Positions 17,655 to 29,204 of a DNA stretch of 64,000 nt are shown one piece after another. Source of the DNA: Bordetella parapertussis (GTDB lineage: Bacteria; Pseudomonadota; Gammaproteobacteria; Burkholderiales; Burkholderiaceae_B); contig CAMDFD010000012.1 in NCBI GenBank assembly GCA_945897365.1, positions 55,676-119,675 of the forward strand, given 5' to 3'. The notes beneath the pieces are model-generated. The model worked only from the letters and a program-made list of their open reading frames with translations. It searched no databases and was not told the origin of the DNA. Each line of letters opens with the position of its first letter. Positions within the stretch are counted from its first letter, which is position 1. The translations under genes were made by a program, and so were the position numbers.

Positions 17655-19726
17655 TGCATAGACTCTTCGAGCATACCGCTATGACGCAGCAGTGCATCCA
17701 TCTTTGGGGGGCGACCGCGAAAGGCACTGAAGGACTCGGCCGCAGGGCGTGTGCCACCCACCGCCAGCACTTCACGACGAAACTTCATTCCAGTCTCTGG
17801 ATCGAGCGTGCCAAGACTTTCCGAGGCTTGATGGGCAGAAACTGCACTGCGCGCTGCCGCCTCTTCAAAGGCTTCAAAGGCATCTGCAGACAAGACTTCA
17901 GCCCATTTGTAACTGTAATAGCCCGCACCGTAACCACCCGCGAAAAGGTGTGAAAAACTATGCGGGAACCGATGCCAGCTAGGAGGGCGTATCACCGCGA
18001 CTTCCTCTCGGACTTGATCGAGTTGTGTGAGAACCTCGGCAATCGATAGACCTTGACGACGATTATGCAACTGAATGTCAAACAGTGAAAACTCGATTTG
18101 ACGCACGGTTTGCATACCGCTTTGGAAATTGCGTGCGGCTTTCATTCGATCGTAAAGGTCTTTAGGCAGCGGTTCATTCGAGTCGATGTGTGCGGTCAAG
18201 CGCTGAAGCACCTGCCACTCCCAACAAAAGTTTTCCATAAACTGCGAAGGAAGCTCGATGGCGTCCCACTCAACGGCCGCAAAAGCTGAAACACCGGGCT
18301 CGTCCACCTCAGAGAGCAACGCGTGCAAGGCATGACCACTCTCATGAAAAAGTGTGATGACGTCATCATGCGTGAGCAACGCAGGGCGATCACCTTGAGG
18401 ACGGGCAAAATTGCACGTCAAATAAATCACGGGCGTTTGAACTGTTGACAAGCGTTTACGACGGTTGCGTTCGCTATCGACCCAAGCGCCGCCTTGCTTT
18501 CCGGATCGGGCGTATAAATCCAACATCAGATAACCCAGGATTTCACCTGAGTGATTCAGAACAGTTGCTGCGCGAACATCCTCATGCCATCCGTTCAGTG
18601 TGTAGGGCACTAGTTTGACGCCGAACAAGGTCTCAACGACTTCAAATAGTCCACTCAAGACGCGAGGCTCGGTAAAGTACTGCTTGACTTCATCTTCTGA
18701 GTACGCGTAGCGTGCTTCACGCAGTCGTTCAGAAGCATAGGGGACATCCCATGGGTGTAATTCGGTCAATCCCAGTTCACTGTTGGCAAACGCTTTGAGC
18801 TCGGTGAGATCCCGTTCGGCGAAAGGTTTTGCGCGTTTGGCGAGCTGGCGCAAAAAGTCCATGACTTCTTCGGCACTGTCGGCCATGCGTGTTTGCAGAC
18901 GCAGGTCAGCAAAATGCTGAAAACCCAGGAGCTGGGATTCTTCGGCACGCAAAGACAGGGCTTCTTCGATCAACGGAGAATTGTCCAAGCTCGTATCGCC
19001 CTGATCTGAGGCGCGCGTTGCATAGGCATGATAGAGCGTGCGACGCAATTCGCGATCGTGCGCGTATTGAATCACCGGTAAATAGCAAGGCATTTTGAGG
19101 TTGAGCGTCCAGCGATCAGCCGCAGGGTCCTTGAGCGAAGCCAGAGTGTCTTCGGGGATGCCGTCTAGACGTTTGAGGTCTTCGATGACGAGCGACCAGC
19201 GATCCGTCGCATCCAGGACGTTTTCAGAAAACTTTTGGGAAACTTGAGATTGACGATCTGAGTTGGCGGCATAAAGTGCCCGCGCCTCGCCTTGCAATTC
19301 TACGCCACTGAGTTTGAAATCGCGCAACGCAAGGTCAATGACCCGACGACGAGCTGCAGACCATGTTGGAAACGCCTCGGCGTCGCGCAAGCGCTGATAC
19401 TGCTTGTAGAGGCCTTCGTGCAAGCCGACCCAGGTAGAAAACTCACTGATCGGTCCGAGTATCTTGTTGTAGACATCGCGTAACTCTGGGGTGTTGACCA
19501 CCGCATTCAAGTGGCCGGCGATCGACCACGCGCGCCACAATGGCTCTGAGGCATCATCAAGCGGCGTCACGATGGCGTCCCAAGACGGAGCAAGCGAGGG
19601 ATCGGCAGCAACATCGATCGCGGTACGCGCTTTGGCCAAGAGCTGCTCGATGGCTTGGCTGACGTGGTTCGGAGTGATCGATGCGTAATCGACCAATGTA
19701 TCCATTGGGACGAGAAGAGGATTCAT
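17651..19726 (-). CDS. prlC: Oligopeptidase A (M3 metallopeptidase)
   Basis: 691 residues, the usual length. TLFHESGHALHALLSEVDEPG contains the zinc-binding HExxH, and the downstream glutamate is in VEWDAIELPSQFMENF. It degrades short peptides, including signal peptides, in the cytoplasm. It is 9 bp downstream of folD and overlaps the SCO gene by 4 bp, so all are likely on one transcript. Confidence 0.94.
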   Translation of the reverse strand: MNPLLVPMDTLVDYASITPNHVSQAIEQLLAKARTAIDVAADPSLAPSWDAIVTPLDDASEPLWRAWSIAGHLNAVVNTPELRDVYNKILGPISEFSTWVGLHEGLYKQYQRLRDAEAFPTWSAARRRVIDLALRDFKLSGVELQGEARALYAANSDRQSQVSQKFSENVLDATDRWSLVIEDLKRLDGIPEDTLASLKDPAADRWTLNLKMPCYLPVIQYAHDRELRRTLYHAYATRASDQGDTSLDNSPLIEEALSLRAEESQLLGFQHFADLRLQTRMADSAEEVMDFLRQLAKRAKPFAERDLTELKAFANSELGLTELHPWDVPYASERLREARYAYSEDEVKQYFTEPRVLSGLFEVVETLFGVKLVPYTLNGWHEDVRAATVLNHSGEILGYLMLDLYARSGKQGGAWVDSERNRRKRLSTVQTPVIYLTCNFARPQGDRPALLTHDDVITLFHESGHALHALLSEVDEPGVSAFAAVEWDAIELPSQFMENFCWEWQVLQRLTAHIDSNEPLPKDLYDRMKAARNFQSGMQTVRQIEFSLFDIQLHNRRQGLSIAEVLTQLDQVREEVAVIRPPSWHRFPHSFSHLFAGGYGAGYYSYKWAEVLSADAFEAFEEAAARSAVSAHQASESLGTLDPETGMKFRREVLAVGGTRPAAESFSAFRGRPPKMDALLRHSGMLEESMQ

Positions 19727-19735
19727 GTTTGTAGC

Positions 19736-20590
19736 TTACCTTTGTTGAGCGCGTTCAGCGGCCTCGACCGTATTGACCAATAACATCGCGATCGTCATGG
19801 GTCCTACACCGCCAGGCACGGGCGTGATGGCTCCGGCGACAGTTTTCACGCTTTCAAAATCAACATCACCACAGAGCTTTCCATCTGCCTCGCGGTTAAT
19901 GCCGACATCAATCACAATCGCCCCAGCTTTGACCATGCTCGCATCAATCATTTTAGGCTTGCCTGTCGCGACAACCAGAATATCCGCATGGCGAGTATGC
20001 CAGCCCAGGTCTTTTGTTTTGGAGTTGCAAATCGTCACCGTGGCGCCTGCGCTTTGCAGCAGCATGGCCATCGGTTTTCCAACGATATTGCTTGCGCCAA
20101 TCACCACAGAGACTGCGCCCCTCAAAGAAACCTGTTCGGACTCGAGCATTTTCATGACACCGTAGGGTGTGCAGGGTCTAAAGAGCGGCTTGCCGATCAT
20201 GAGCAAGCCGGCATTGCTAATGTGAAAGCCATCGACGTCTTTGTTTGCGGCGATGGTTTCGATCACGAGGTGCGCGTCAATGTGCGCAGGTAAAGGCAAT
20301 TGCACCAAGATCCCGTGAATAGAAGGGTCAGCGTTGAGCGCGCGTACACGCTCAAGCAATGCCTCCTGGGTCATGTCGGAAGTATATTGTTCGAGGACTG
20401 AGTGCAAACCTGCCTTTTCACAGGCGGCCACTTTGTTTTTTACATACACTTTCGAGGCCGGGTCTTGACCGACCAAGATGACCGCTAGGCCAGGCTTTGT
20501 GCCTGCGGCAGTCAAGGCCGCCGCACGCTGAGCAACTTCTTCGCGTATCGAGGCCGCGAGCTTAACGCCATCAATGACACGTGCCGTCAT
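19736..20590 (-). CDS. folD: Bifunctional methylenetetrahydrofolate dehydrogenase/cyclohydrolase
   Basis: 284 residues with the FolD signatures [26 protein letters not shown] (with the catalytic lysine in the YVKNK segment), [17 protein letters not shown]-like [21 protein letters not shown] and the C-terminal [16 protein letters not shown]. It makes 10-formyl-tetrahydrofolate from the methylene form, supplying one-carbon units for purines. Its start overlaps the response regulator stop by 4 bp. Confidence 0.96.
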   Translation of the reverse strand: MTARVIDGVKLAASIREEVAQRAAALTAAGTKPGLAVILVGQDPASKVYVKNKVAACEKAGLHSVLEQYTSDMTQEALLERVRALNADPSIHGILVQLPLPAHIDAHLVIETIAANKDVDGFHISNAGLLMIGKPLFRPCTPYGVMKMLESEQVSLRGAVSVVIGASNIVGKPMAMLLQSAGATVTICNSKTKDLGWHTRHADILVVATGKPKMIDASMVKAGAIVIDVGINREADGKLCGDVDFESVKTVAGAITPVPGGVGPMTIAMLLVNTVEAAERAQQR

Positions 20591-21213
20591 GCGGAGATCT
20601 CGGGTTTGCTGAGGGCGACTTTCATCAGGTCAGCGACCGTGGTCACTTGTAGTTTTTCCATGATGTTGGCTCGATGCGCTTCGACTGTTTTGATGCTGAT
20701 ACCTAGGTCGTCGGCGATCTGTTTGTTGAGTCGTCCTGCAACGATGCGCTCGAGTACCTGTTGTTCACGGGCGGTCAGGCGTGCCAGCATGGCCTCATGC
20801 GCGCGCTGGGCTTGTGCTTGCGAGAGCCTTTCATTGGCTTGTTCGAACATCCGTCCAACGATTTCACGCAGGTCGGTTTCATCAAAGGGTTTCTCGAGAA
20901 AGTCGATCGCCCCTTTTTTGATGGTGGACACAGCCATTGGCACGTCACCATGTCCAGTAATAAAGACGATTGGCATGGTTGATTTACGAGCGATCAGTTG
21001 CTCTTGTAACTCTAAACCACTCATGCCAGGCATACGCACATCCACGATCAGGACACCTGGACGTTTCTCGTCATACTCAGCCAAAAAGCTTTCACCGCTT
21101 GGAAACGCCCGAACCCGATAGTTGTTGGCTTCGAGCAGCCAACGCAAAGAGTCCCTGACGGCTTCGTCATCATCAACGATGTAAACGGTGCTCGCGGTTT
21201 GGGGTGCATTCAT
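20587..21213 (-). CDS. FixJ-type response regulator with LuxR HTH
   Basis: 208 residues. The receiver domain has the acidic pair in YIVDDDEAV, the phosphoacceptor aspartate in [13 protein letters not shown], and the lysine in FLEKPFDE. The C-terminal LuxR-type helix-turn-helix contains [37 protein letters not shown]. Overlaps of 4 bp join it to the sensor kinase upstream and to folD downstream. It is a transcription regulator whose targets may include the divergent pyruvate dehydrogenase operon. Confidence 0.94.
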   Translation of the reverse strand: MNAPQTASTVYIVDDDEAVRDSLRWLLEANNYRVRAFPSGESFLAEYDEKRPGVLIVDVRMPGMSGLELQEQLIARKSTMPIVFITGHGDVPMAVSTIKKGAIDFLEKPFDETDLREIVGRMFEQANERLSQAQAQRAHEAMLARLTAREQQVLERIVAGRLNKQIADDLGISIKTVEAHRANIMEKLQVTTVADLMKVALSKPEISA

Positions 21214-22964
21214 GTGATTAACTCCTCGGACTGAAGGTGCTTTTGCGCTTCAAGGCTTGAAACACAAGGCAGTGTAAAGCGAAAAGTTGTTCCGCCTTCT
21301 GGATTGCTGACCGCCCAAAGGCGACCATGATGAGACTCGATAATAGTGCGGCAAATATTCAAACCCATGCCAAGCCCCTCGGTTTTAGTGCTAAAGAAGG
21401 GCTCAAACAGGCGCTCTGGGTCCGAAAGGCCGTGGCCACGATCCGTGACGGCGACTTCGATTTGATTGTCATGCAGCGTGACGGCGACGACCAGGGTTTC
21501 AACCGCGCTGTGCTCCATCGATTCCAAGCCATTTTTAAGCAAGTTCAATAACACTTGTTCAATCAGAATCGGATCGGCAAATACGTCTGGTAAGTTCTCG
21601 GGCACCTTGTGACTGATCGCCACTTGGCGTTTGCGGGAATGAATTTCGGCAAGACTGATGGCGTTATCCATCACGGTTTGAATCTGGATCGCCTGACGAC
21701 GTGGTTCGCTGCGTTTCACAAAGTCCCGGATACGGCTGATGATTTTGCCCGCGCGCTGCGCTTGAGCGGCTGCTTTTTCCAAAGCAGGCAACAGGGTTTC
21801 CATTTTGGCATTACCGGATTTCACCATGGCGACTGCGCCCATGCTGTAGTTGGCGATCGCGGTAAGGGGTTGGTTCAGTTCGTGGGCTAACGAAGAAGCC
21901 ATTTCACCCATGGTGGTCAGGCGACTGGTAATTTGAATCTTTTCTTGTTGAATGCGGGAGGTTTCTTCGTGCTGACGACGTTCCGTGATGTCACGGGCGA
22001 CCTGCAGCCTGACGCGTCGCCCGTCTGTCCAGGCCAGCATGCGGTGCTGGACTTCAAACCATCTCTGTACTGAGGCTGAAAAAATCTCAACAGACTCGTC
22101 GGTATATCGACCACGGCGACCCGCTAGCAATTCATCATGACCATTGGTTTGCGCGCCAAACAATCGTCGGTAAGTACGATTGGCAAACAAGAGCTCGAGA
22201 CCGTCATTCGTATCCGCGGTGACCGAGATGGCATCGTCTAGACCTTCAAGAACCGTCATAAAACGCTCGTGGGCTGCAGTCAGCGCCTCTCTGATTCGCT
22301 TAGGTTCTGTAATGTCGGTCATGGAGGTCATCCAGCCGATTTGGTTGCTGTGTGGATCAAGGAGTGGCGAGACATACATGCGCGCGTTGAAACGCGAACC
22401 GTCTCGACGTTGCGCTTCGAGCTCTAAGCCACTGCTCGGTGCTTTTCCCGCCAACACGCTTTCCAACGTTTGAATATGCGAGTCGTGCATCCCAGGTACC
22501 CAGTAGGGAAAGGGCGGAAGCCTGCCGATAAGGTCCGCTTCATTCCACCCAATCATTCGGCAAAACGCCGGATTGACATAAGCGATACGTCCTTCGAGAT
22601 CTAACACGCGCATCCCTGTTGACATGGAATTTTCCATGGCACGTCTAAAGCCCGTCTCCGCGATTAACGCGGCCTCGGCTTCTGAGCGATATCTCGTGTA
22701 GCGCAATAAAATCAGCAGCGCAATCACAATCACCACCGAGAGTGCAATGACCACCCAAATCAAGCGGTGTTGGCGCATCTCCTGATCGATCGTGATAAAC
22801 ATCACGCTGCCATCCTGGATGCGTTGAAGCCAAAAGAAGGCGCCCATCACGCACGCATACAGGATCAGGATCAGCATTGGCGTGACCCAATACCAGCGAC
22901 GCCGGCGAAGGCGAGCCTGATCTATAAAGGGCGCAGCAATGACAGACTTTGGGGGGGCGGACAT
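21210..22964 (-). CDS. PAS-domain sensor histidine kinase
   Basis: 584 residues. Two N-terminal membrane segments (about 28-46 and 70-87) enclose a very short periplasmic loop. Two PAS domains follow (the first around FRRAMENSMSTGMRVLD, then a second after residue 240), then HisKA with the phosphohistidine in SSLAHELNQPLTAIANYS and the HATPase domain with NLLKNGLES and GLGMGLNICRTII. The small loop suggests sensing by the PAS domains or within the membrane, as in FixL/DctS-like kinases. It is divergent from aceE with a 198-bp spacer. Confidence 0.93.
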   Translation of the reverse strand: MSAPPKSVIAAPFIDQARLRRRRWYWVTPMLILILYACVMGAFFWLQRIQDGSVMFITIDQEMRQHRLIWVVIALSVVIVIALLILLRYTRYRSEAEAALIAETGFRRAMENSMSTGMRVLDLEGRIAYVNPAFCRMIGWNEADLIGRLPPFPYWVPGMHDSHIQTLESVLAGKAPSSGLELEAQRRDGSRFNARMYVSPLLDPHSNQIGWMTSMTDITEPKRIREALTAAHERFMTVLEGLDDAISVTADTNDGLELLFANRTYRRLFGAQTNGHDELLAGRRGRYTDESVEIFSASVQRWFEVQHRMLAWTDGRRVRLQVARDITERRQHEETSRIQQEKIQITSRLTTMGEMASSLAHELNQPLTAIANYSMGAVAMVKSGNAKMETLLPALEKAAAQAQRAGKIISRIRDFVKRSEPRRQAIQIQTVMDNAISLAEIHSRKRQVAISHKVPENLPDVFADPILIEQVLLNLLKNGLESMEHSAVETLVVAVTLHDNQIEVAVTDRGHGLSDPERLFEPFFSTKTEGLGMGLNICRTIIESHHGRLWAVSNPEGGTTFRFTLPCVSSLEAQKHLQSEELIT

Positions 22965-23069
22965 ATTTCACGCTAATGGATGGATAGTGCATTTTAGTCA
23001 GGTTATGGCAAGGGATTGCCCTTATTCGTTTCATAATGCGAAAATACTTCCCGCCTTGTGAAATTTTTG

Positions 23070-23098
23070 TTGCTGCAACCAAAAGTTATACCTAGAAT
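23070..23098 (+). promoter_or_regulatory. Probable aceE promoter
   Basis: TTGCTG (23070-23075) and TAGAAT (23093-23098) are spaced by 17 bp. Transcription would start near 23105, about 58 bases before the aceE start codon. It lies in the spacer shared with the divergent sensor kinase gene. Confidence 0.5.
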
Positions 23099-23162
23099 GC
23101 GGCAAATACCCAAAAAACAGTTAGGCTCTTACTTAAAAGAACCTACGAATCAGGAGATTCAC

Positions 23163-25862
23163 ATGGCACCACAAGCTGCCGGTTTCAATGCCGCGAACGA
23201 CGTCGATTCGCTGGAAACGCAAGAATGGCTAGACGCGTTGGCAGCCGTGTTGGACCGCGAAGGTCCAGAGCGTGCGCATTTTCTCTTAGAGCGCCTGACA
23301 GATTTGGCACGCCGCTCTGGTGCCCATATTCCTTTTTCTCCTAATACTGCTTATCTCAACACGATTCCCGTTGGTTTAGAGCCCACACAGCCTGGCAACC
23401 TTGAACTCGAAGCACGTATTCGCAGCATCATCCGTTGGAATGCCATGGCGATGGTCGTCAAGGCCAACAAGCACAACCCGCCTGATGGCGGAGACCTCGG
23501 TGGCCACATCGCCTCCTTTGCCTCTCTGGCCACGATGATCGGTTGCGGTCAAAATCATTTTTGGCATGCGGATACCCCTGAGCGAGGCGGAGACTTGGTG
23601 TATTTCCAAGGACACTCTTCACCGGGCGTCTATGGACGTGCTTATCTTGAGGGTCGCTTGACCGAAGAGCAACTGGATCATTTCCGTCAAGAAGTTGATG
23701 GCAAAGGCTTGTCATCCTATCCCCACCCCAAGTTGATGCCCGAGTTCTGGCAGTTTCCAACGGTCTCTATGGGTCTGGGCCCGTTGATGGCGATCTACCA
23801 GGCACGCTTTCTCAAGTACCTTCATGCGCGCGGCATCGCAGACACGAGTCAGCGCAAGGTCTGGGTGTTTTGCGGTGATGGCGAGATGGATGAGCCCGAG
23901 TCACTGGGTGCGATCAGCTTGGCCTCGCGTGAAAAGCTCGACAACCTTATTTTTGTGATCAATTGCAACTTGCAGCGACTAGATGGTCCTGTGCGCGGTA
24001 ATGGCAAAATCATTCAAGAGCTAGAGGGCGACTTCCGGGGCAGTGGTTGGAATGTGATCAAAATGATCTGGGGTGGCTACTGGGATCCTTTGTTGGCCAG
24101 CGACAAAGAAGGCATCCTGCGCAAGATCATGGAAGACACTGTCGACGGCGAATACCAGGCCTATAAAGCCAACGACGGTAAATTCGTACGCGAGCATTTC
24201 TTTGGCAAGCATCCTAAGCTGCTTGAGATGGTTTCACGCATGAGCGATGAGGACGTTTGGCGCCTCAATCGTGGTGGTCACGACCCGCACAAAGTGTATG
24301 CCGCATTTTCTGCCGCGACCAAACACACAGGGCAACCTACGGTGATCTTGGCCAAAACCATCAAAGGTTATGGCGTGGGACATATGGTTCAGGCCAAAAA
24401 CCCATCACATCAACAAAAGAAGCTCGATACGGACACCATCCGAGAGTTTCGCGATCGCTACAACATCCCGATTCCAGACAGCAAGATTGAGGAAGTCCCA
24501 TACTTCAAACCTGCCGAAGACTCTCCCGAAATGCTGTACTTGCACGAGCGTCGTAAAGCCTTGGGCGGCTATTTGCCCAAGCGCCGTACTCGCGCCGACG
24601 AGACGCTCAAAGCGCCTGCCCTTGAGGTCTTGAGACCGGTCCTAGATCCAACGGCCGAAGGCCGCGAAATCTCGACCACACAAGCGTTTGTGCGCGTGCT
24701 CAATCAAGTCCTGCGTGACAAGGATCTAGGTCCACGTGTGGTGCCAATTTTGGCAGACGAGTCCCGTACCTTTGGTATGGAGGGCTTGTTCCGTCAGATT
24801 GGTATTTACGCCCCTGAAGGTCAAAAGTACACCCCCGTCGATAAAGACCAGGTGATGTACTATCGCGAAGCCGCCGATGGACAACTCCTCCAAGAGGGGA
24901 TTAACGAAGCGGGTGCGTTTAGTTCTTGGATCGCCGCTGCGACGTCGTACTCGACGAACAACCGCATCATGATCCCGTTTTATATCTACTACTCGATGTT
25001 TGGTTTCCAGCGCATTGGTGATCTGGCCTGGGCAGCGGGTGATATGCAAGCCAGAGGTTTCTTGCTCGGTGGTACCGCAGGTCGTACAACGCTCAACGGT
25101 GAAGGACTCCAGCACGAAGACGGCCATAGCCATATTTTCTCCTCGACAATTCCCAATTGCGTTTCCTACGATCCCACCTTTGCGCACGAGTTGGCGGTCA
25201 TCATCCAGCATGGTTTAAAGCGCATGGTCGAAGACCAGGAAAACGTGTTCTTTTACCTGACCGTGATGAACGAAAACTATGCGCAGCCCGGTTTGAAAAA
25301 GGGCGACGAAGAGGGCATCATCAAGGGCATGTATCGCCTGAAAAAAGGCGGTAAAAATAAATTGCGTGCTCAACTGCTGGGTTCCGGTACGATTTTGCGC
25401 GAGGTGATGGCTGCCGCTGAGTTGTTGGAAAAAGATTGGGGCGTGTCGGCCGACATTTGGAGCGTGACGAGCTTTACTGAGTTGCGACGCGATGGTTTGG
25501 ATTGTGAGCGTCACAATATGTTGCACCCAACCGGCAAGTCTCAAACACCTTTTGTATCAAACTTGCTCGAAAAGACCGAAGGTCCGATCATTGCTTCAAC
25601 CGACTACATGAAATTGTTTGCAGATCAGGTACGTCCCTTTATGCCTCGCGGTCGCGACTACAAAGTATTGGGAACAGATGGTTTCGGGCGTTCGGATTTC
25701 CGTTCCAAGTTGCGCGAGCATTTCGAAGTGGATCGTCACTTCGTTGTATTGGCAACGCTGCGCGCGTTGGCGGACGATGGCAAGGTTCCTGTGAGTCAAG
25801 TGGCTGCCGCCATCAAGAAATACGGTATCAATCCAAACAAAGCTAATCCTCAATACGCCTGA
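23163..25862 (+). CDS. aceE: Pyruvate dehydrogenase E1 component (homodimeric type)
   Basis: 899 residues from the ATG at 23163, which has CAGGAG upstream; a longer frame from 23058 is not supported. It has the thiamine diphosphate motif [14 protein letters not shown]...[14 protein letters not shown] and the family block [11 protein letters not shown]. It decarboxylates pyruvate and transfers the acetyl group to the E2 lipoyl domain. It is the first gene of the aceE-aceF-lpdA operon, with aceF only 14 bp downstream. Confidence 0.97.
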   Translation: MAPQAAGFNAANDVDSLETQEWLDALAAVLDREGPERAHFLLERLTDLARRSGAHIPFSPNTAYLNTIPVGLEPTQPGNLELEARIRSIIRWNAMAMVVKANKHNPPDGGDLGGHIASFASLATMIGCGQNHFWHADTPERGGDLVYFQGHSSPGVYGRAYLEGRLTEEQLDHFRQEVDGKGLSSYPHPKLMPEFWQFPTVSMGLGPLMAIYQARFLKYLHARGIADTSQRKVWVFCGDGEMDEPESLGAISLASREKLDNLIFVINCNLQRLDGPVRGNGKIIQELEGDFRGSGWNVIKMIWGGYWDPLLASDKEGILRKIMEDTVDGEYQAYKANDGKFVREHFFGKHPKLLEMVSRMSDEDVWRLNRGGHDPHKVYAAFSAATKHTGQPTVILAKTIKGYGVGHMVQAKNPSHQQKKLDTDTIREFRDRYNIPIPDSKIEEVPYFKPAEDSPEMLYLHERRKALGGYLPKRRTRADETLKAPALEVLRPVLDPTAEGREISTTQAFVRVLNQVLRDKDLGPRVVPILADESRTFGMEGLFRQIGIYAPEGQKYTPVDKDQVMYYREAADGQLLQEGINEAGAFSSWIAAATSYSTNNRIMIPFYIYYSMFGFQRIGDLAWAAGDMQARGFLLGGTAGRTTLNGEGLQHEDGHSHIFSSTIPNCVSYDPTFAHELAVIIQHGLKRMVEDQENVFFYLTVMNENYAQPGLKKGDEEGIIKGMYRLKKGGKNKLRAQLLGSGTILREVMAAAELLEKDWGVSADIWSVTSFTELRRDGLDCERHNMLHPTGKSQTPFVSNLLEKTEGPIIASTDYMKLFADQVRPFMPRGRDYKVLGTDGFGRSDFRSKLREHFEVDRHFVVLATLRALADDGKVPVSQVAAAIKKYGINPNKANPQYA

Positions 25863-25876
25863 TAAAGAGATCTGAC

Positions 25877-27274
25877 ATGAGCAACGTCACAGCTATTCAA
25901 GTTCCGGACATTGGGGATTTCGACACCGTCGAGGTGATCGAGATCCTGATCAAAGTCGGCGATACCGTTAAAGCAGAACAAAGCTTGATTACCGTCGAGT
26001 CCGACAAGGCTTCGATGGAGATTCCCACCTCGATCGGTGGTGTGGTCAAGTCGATTGAAGTCAAGGTGGGCGACAAGGTCAAGCAGGGCAGCGTGATGAT
26101 GCACGTTGAAGCCGCTGCCGCAGGCGCTGCGCCTGCACCCGCAGCAGCCGCAGCCGCGCCCGCAGTTGCACCTGCCGCCGCACCTGCCGCTGTCCCTTCA
26201 CCTGCACCTGTCGCTGCTTCTGCACTTGCACCCGCTTCTGCAGCCGCATCCGCTGCCAGCGTGTCGGTGGCGGCCCCCGATCCGGCGACTACGCAGTCCA
26301 CTGCACCTGCAGCAGGCAAGCTAGAAATGCCCGTGTCAACGGGTGGTATGGCGCATGCCTCACCGTCTGTGCGCAAATTTGCCCGTGAATTGGGCGTTGA
26401 TTTAAATCTTGTGACGGGTACGGGAAACAAGCAACGTATCCTCCAAGAAGATGTGCAGAATTTCGTGAAACAGGCCTTGGCCGGTGCAGCGGGTGGATCA
26501 GGCGCATCTAGCGGCGCGTCCGGTGGCGCCTCCATGGGGGGGCTTGACCTTTTACCCTGGCCCAAAATCGATTTCACGAAATTTGGTGAGGTCACACCCA
26601 AGCCACTGTCGCGGATCAAGAAAATTTCCGGCGCGAATCTGCATCGCAATTGGGTCATGATTCCGCACGTCACGAATAATGACGAAGCCAACATCACTGA
26701 ACTCGAAGCCTTGCGCCTCACGCTCAACAAAGAGAACGAAAAGTCCGGTGTCAAGGTCACGATGCTCGCGTTCCTAATCAAGGCGTGCGTGGCCGCCCTT
26801 AAAAAATTCCCCGAATTCAATGCCTCGCTTGATGGCGATCAATTGATCATGAAACAATATTTTCATATTGGCTTCGCGGCGGATACTCCTAATGGACTTG
26901 TCGTACCCGTGATTCGTGATGCAGACAAAAAAGGCATCATCGAGCTCGCTAATGAGAGCAGCGAACTCGCCAAAAAAGCCCGCGACGGAAAGCTTTCACC
27001 CGGTGAAATGCAGGGTGGCTGCTTCTCCATTTCCTCACTTGGTGGCATTGGTGGCACCCATTTCACTCCTATTATTAATGCTCCCGAGCTTGCGATCTTG
27101 GGCGTATCCCGCTCTTATATGAAGCCGGTCTGGGACGGACAGGCCTTTGTGCCACAGCTGACCTTGCCGCTTTCGCTCTCCTATGATCATCGTGTGATCG
27201 ATGGCGCGGCAGCTGCCCGTTTCAATGCCTACCTTGGCAGCCTCTTGGCGGACTTCCGCCGTATTGCGCTTTAA
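25877..27274 (+). CDS. aceF: Dihydrolipoyl acetyltransferase (E2 of pyruvate dehydrogenase)
   Basis: 465 residues. One lipoyl domain with the modified lysine in [12 protein letters not shown] (about residue 43) is followed by an Ala/Pro-rich flexible linker (about residues 75-150), a peripheral-subunit-binding domain ([17 protein letters not shown]) and the catalytic domain ending in [17 protein letters not shown] with the active histidine. It has a single lipoyl domain, where E. coli has three. RBS and spacing are normal. It forms the core of the complex. Confidence 0.96.
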   Translation: MSNVTAIQVPDIGDFDTVEVIEILIKVGDTVKAEQSLITVESDKASMEIPTSIGGVVKSIEVKVGDKVKQGSVMMHVEAAAAGAAPAPAAAAAAPAVAPAAAPAAVPSPAPVAASALAPASAAASAASVSVAAPDPATTQSTAPAAGKLEMPVSTGGMAHASPSVRKFARELGVDLNLVTGTGNKQRILQEDVQNFVKQALAGAAGGSGASSGASGGASMGGLDLLPWPKIDFTKFGEVTPKPLSRIKKISGANLHRNWVMIPHVTNNDEANITELEALRLTLNKENEKSGVKVTMLAFLIKACVAALKKFPEFNASLDGDQLIMKQYFHIGFAADTPNGLVVPVIRDADKKGIIELANESSELAKKARDGKLSPGEMQGGCFSISSLGGIGGTHFTPIINAPELAILGVSRSYMKPVWDGQAFVPQLTLPLSLSYDHRVIDGAAAARFNAYLGSLLADFRRIAL

Positions 27275-27283
27275 GGAGTTGCC

Positions 27284-29125
27284 ATGAGCAATCCAATCGA
27301 TGTGGTCGTTCCCGATATTGGTGATTTCGATACTGTTGAAGTCATTGAGCTCCTCGTCAAAGTCGGAGACGCAGTCAAGGCAGATCAAGGTTTAATCACT
27401 GTCGAGTCCGATAAGGCTTCGATGGAGATCCCGAGTGCTCAAGCGGGTGTGATTCAAAGTATTTCTGTAAAGGTCGGAGACAAGGTCAAGCAAGGCTCGG
27501 TCATCATGAAAATGGCGGCTGGCTCAGCCACGGCTCCAGCTTCTACACCCGCTCCGGCAGCCACTTCGGCTTCCACCCCGGCTACAGCTTCGGCACCAGC
27601 CCCAGCGCCAGCCTCTGTGTCGGTCACGACCCCGCCTGCGGCGCCAGCCGTTGCTGCCACGCCCGAGCGTGCACCCGCGACCTTGCCTGCCCCGGCTAGC
27701 TTTTCAGGAAAAGTCGATCTGCAGTGTGACTTGCTGGTGCTCGGTGCGGGACCCGGTGGTTATTCCGCAGCCTTCCGGGCTGCCGACCTCGGTTTGAACG
27801 TTGTGCTCGTTGAGCGTTACGCCACGCTGGGTGGCGTGTGTTTGAATGTGGGTTGTATTCCCTCCAAGGCCTTGCTGCATACCGCCGCTGTGTTGGAGGA
27901 AGCCCAGGCACTCGAAGCTCACGGTATTTCTTTTGCAAAGCCCAAGATCGATCTGGATAAGTTGCGCGCGTTCAAAGACGGCGTGATTGGTAAATTGACG
28001 GGCGGTTTAGCCGGCATGGCCAAGGCCCGCAAAGTCACGGTTATTCAAGGGTTGGGCGAGTTTGTGACGGCGAACCACCTCAGCGTCAAAACGGACAAGG
28101 GTGTGCAAACCATCGCGTTCGGTCAGGCGATCATTGCAGCCGGGAGTCAGTCCGTCAAACTACCTTTCATGCCTGAGGATGAGCGTGTGGTGGACTCGAC
28201 AGGCGCCTTACTGTTGCGCAGTATTCCCAAAAAAATGTTGATCGTGGGCGGCGGCATTATCGGACTTGAAATGGGGACGGTCTATTCCGCGCTCGGCTCA
28301 CGTCTCGATGTCGTTGAGATGCAGGACGGTTTGATGCAGGGCGCGGACCGCGATCTCGTCAAAGTCTGGCAAAAAATGAACGGCCATCGTTTTGACAATT
28401 TGATGCTCAAGACGAAAACGGTCGGTGCCGTCGCTAAAAAAGACGGCATTTATGTGACGTTTGAAGGCGAGGGCGCGCCTAAAGAGCCTCAGCGCTATGA
28501 CTTGGTGTTGCAAGCCGTTGGTCGGACACCCAATGGTAAAAAGATTGCGGCCGACCGTGCGGGTGTCGTGGTCACCGACCGCGGTTTCATCGAGGTTGAT
28601 CGACAGATGCGGACCAACGTGCCCAATATTTTCGCGATTGGCGATATTGTTGGCCAACCTATGCTTGCCCACAAAGCTGTGCATGAGGGGCATGTCGCCG
28701 CTGAGGCTGCAGCAGGTCAAAAGAGTTATTTTGATGCACGTGTCATTCCTTCTGTGGCCTATACCGATCCTGAGATCGCGTGGGTAGGATTGACCGAGGA
28801 TCAAGCCAAGCAAGAAGGCATCGCCATCACCAAGGGCGTGTTTCCCTGGGCGGCTTCGGGGCGCGCGATCGCCAACGGCCGTGATGAAGGATTTACGAAA
28901 CTGTTGTTTGATGCCACGACCCACAAGATTTTGGGTGGTGGGATTGTGGGGACCCATGCAGGTGATTTGATCGGTGAGGTTGCTCTGGCGATTGAGATGG
29001 GCGCTGATGCTGTGGATATTGGTAAAACGATTCACCCACACCCCACGCTTGGCGAGTCAATCGGCCTCGCAGCAGAGGCGGCCGAAGGGCATTGCACGGA
29101 CTTGCCACCTGTCCGTAAAAAGTAA
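27284..29125 (+). CDS. lpdA: Dihydrolipoyl dehydrogenase with N-terminal lipoyl domain
   Basis: 613 residues, longer than the usual 470-480 because residues 1-80 are a lipoyl domain ([12 protein letters not shown]) followed by an Ala/Pro-rich linker. The flavoprotein part has the FAD site [19 protein letters not shown], the redox disulfide [13 protein letters not shown] and the C-terminal [11 protein letters not shown] with the catalytic His-Glu pair. It reoxidises dihydrolipoamide. The fused form is known in some betaproteobacteria and neisseriae. It lies 9 bp after aceF and is followed by a strong terminator. Confidence 0.97.
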   Translation: MSNPIDVVVPDIGDFDTVEVIELLVKVGDAVKADQGLITVESDKASMEIPSAQAGVIQSISVKVGDKVKQGSVIMKMAAGSATAPASTPAPAATSASTPATASAPAPAPASVSVTTPPAAPAVAATPERAPATLPAPASFSGKVDLQCDLLVLGAGPGGYSAAFRAADLGLNVVLVERYATLGGVCLNVGCIPSKALLHTAAVLEEAQALEAHGISFAKPKIDLDKLRAFKDGVIGKLTGGLAGMAKARKVTVIQGLGEFVTANHLSVKTDKGVQTIAFGQAIIAAGSQSVKLPFMPEDERVVDSTGALLLRSIPKKMLIVGGGIIGLEMGTVYSALGSRLDVVEMQDGLMQGADRDLVKVWQKMNGHRFDNLMLKTKTVGAVAKKDGIYVTFEGEGAPKEPQRYDLVLQAVGRTPNGKKIAADRAGVVVTDRGFIEVDRQMRTNVPNIFAIGDIVGQPMLAHKAVHEGHVAAEAAAGQKSYFDARVIPSVAYTDPEIAWVGLTEDQAKQEGIAITKGVFPWAASGRAIANGRDEGFTKLLFDATTHKILGGGIVGTHAGDLIGEVALAIEMGADAVDIGKTIHPHPTLGESIGLAAEAAEGHCTDLPPVRKK

Positions 29126-29154
29126 GCCTAACGAAAAAAGTATCCGCTCTAAAA

Positions 29155-29182
29155 AAAAGGCTGCCTCATTTGGCAGCCTTTT
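29155..29182. terminator. Rho-independent terminator after lpdA, bidirectional
   Basis: AAAAGGCTGCC (29155-29165) pairs with GGCAGCCTTTT (29172-29182) around a TCATTT loop. Eight A residues on the left and T residues on the right let it work for both lpdA and the converging TRAP transporter gene. Confidence 0.9.
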
Positions 29183-29204
29183 CTCATTTCACACCGTCAG
29201 CATG

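Noticed and set aside
23058..23162. Extended N-terminus of AceE from 23058
   Set aside because: The strong RBS CAGGAG precedes ATG 23163, the probable promoter lies inside the extension, and AceE normally begins near that ATG.
26106..27660. Long overlapping frames on both strands in aceF and lpdA
   Set aside because: They follow from the Ala/Pro-rich linker codons of the E2 and E3 genes, which leave few stops in other frames. They have no RBS and no family match.
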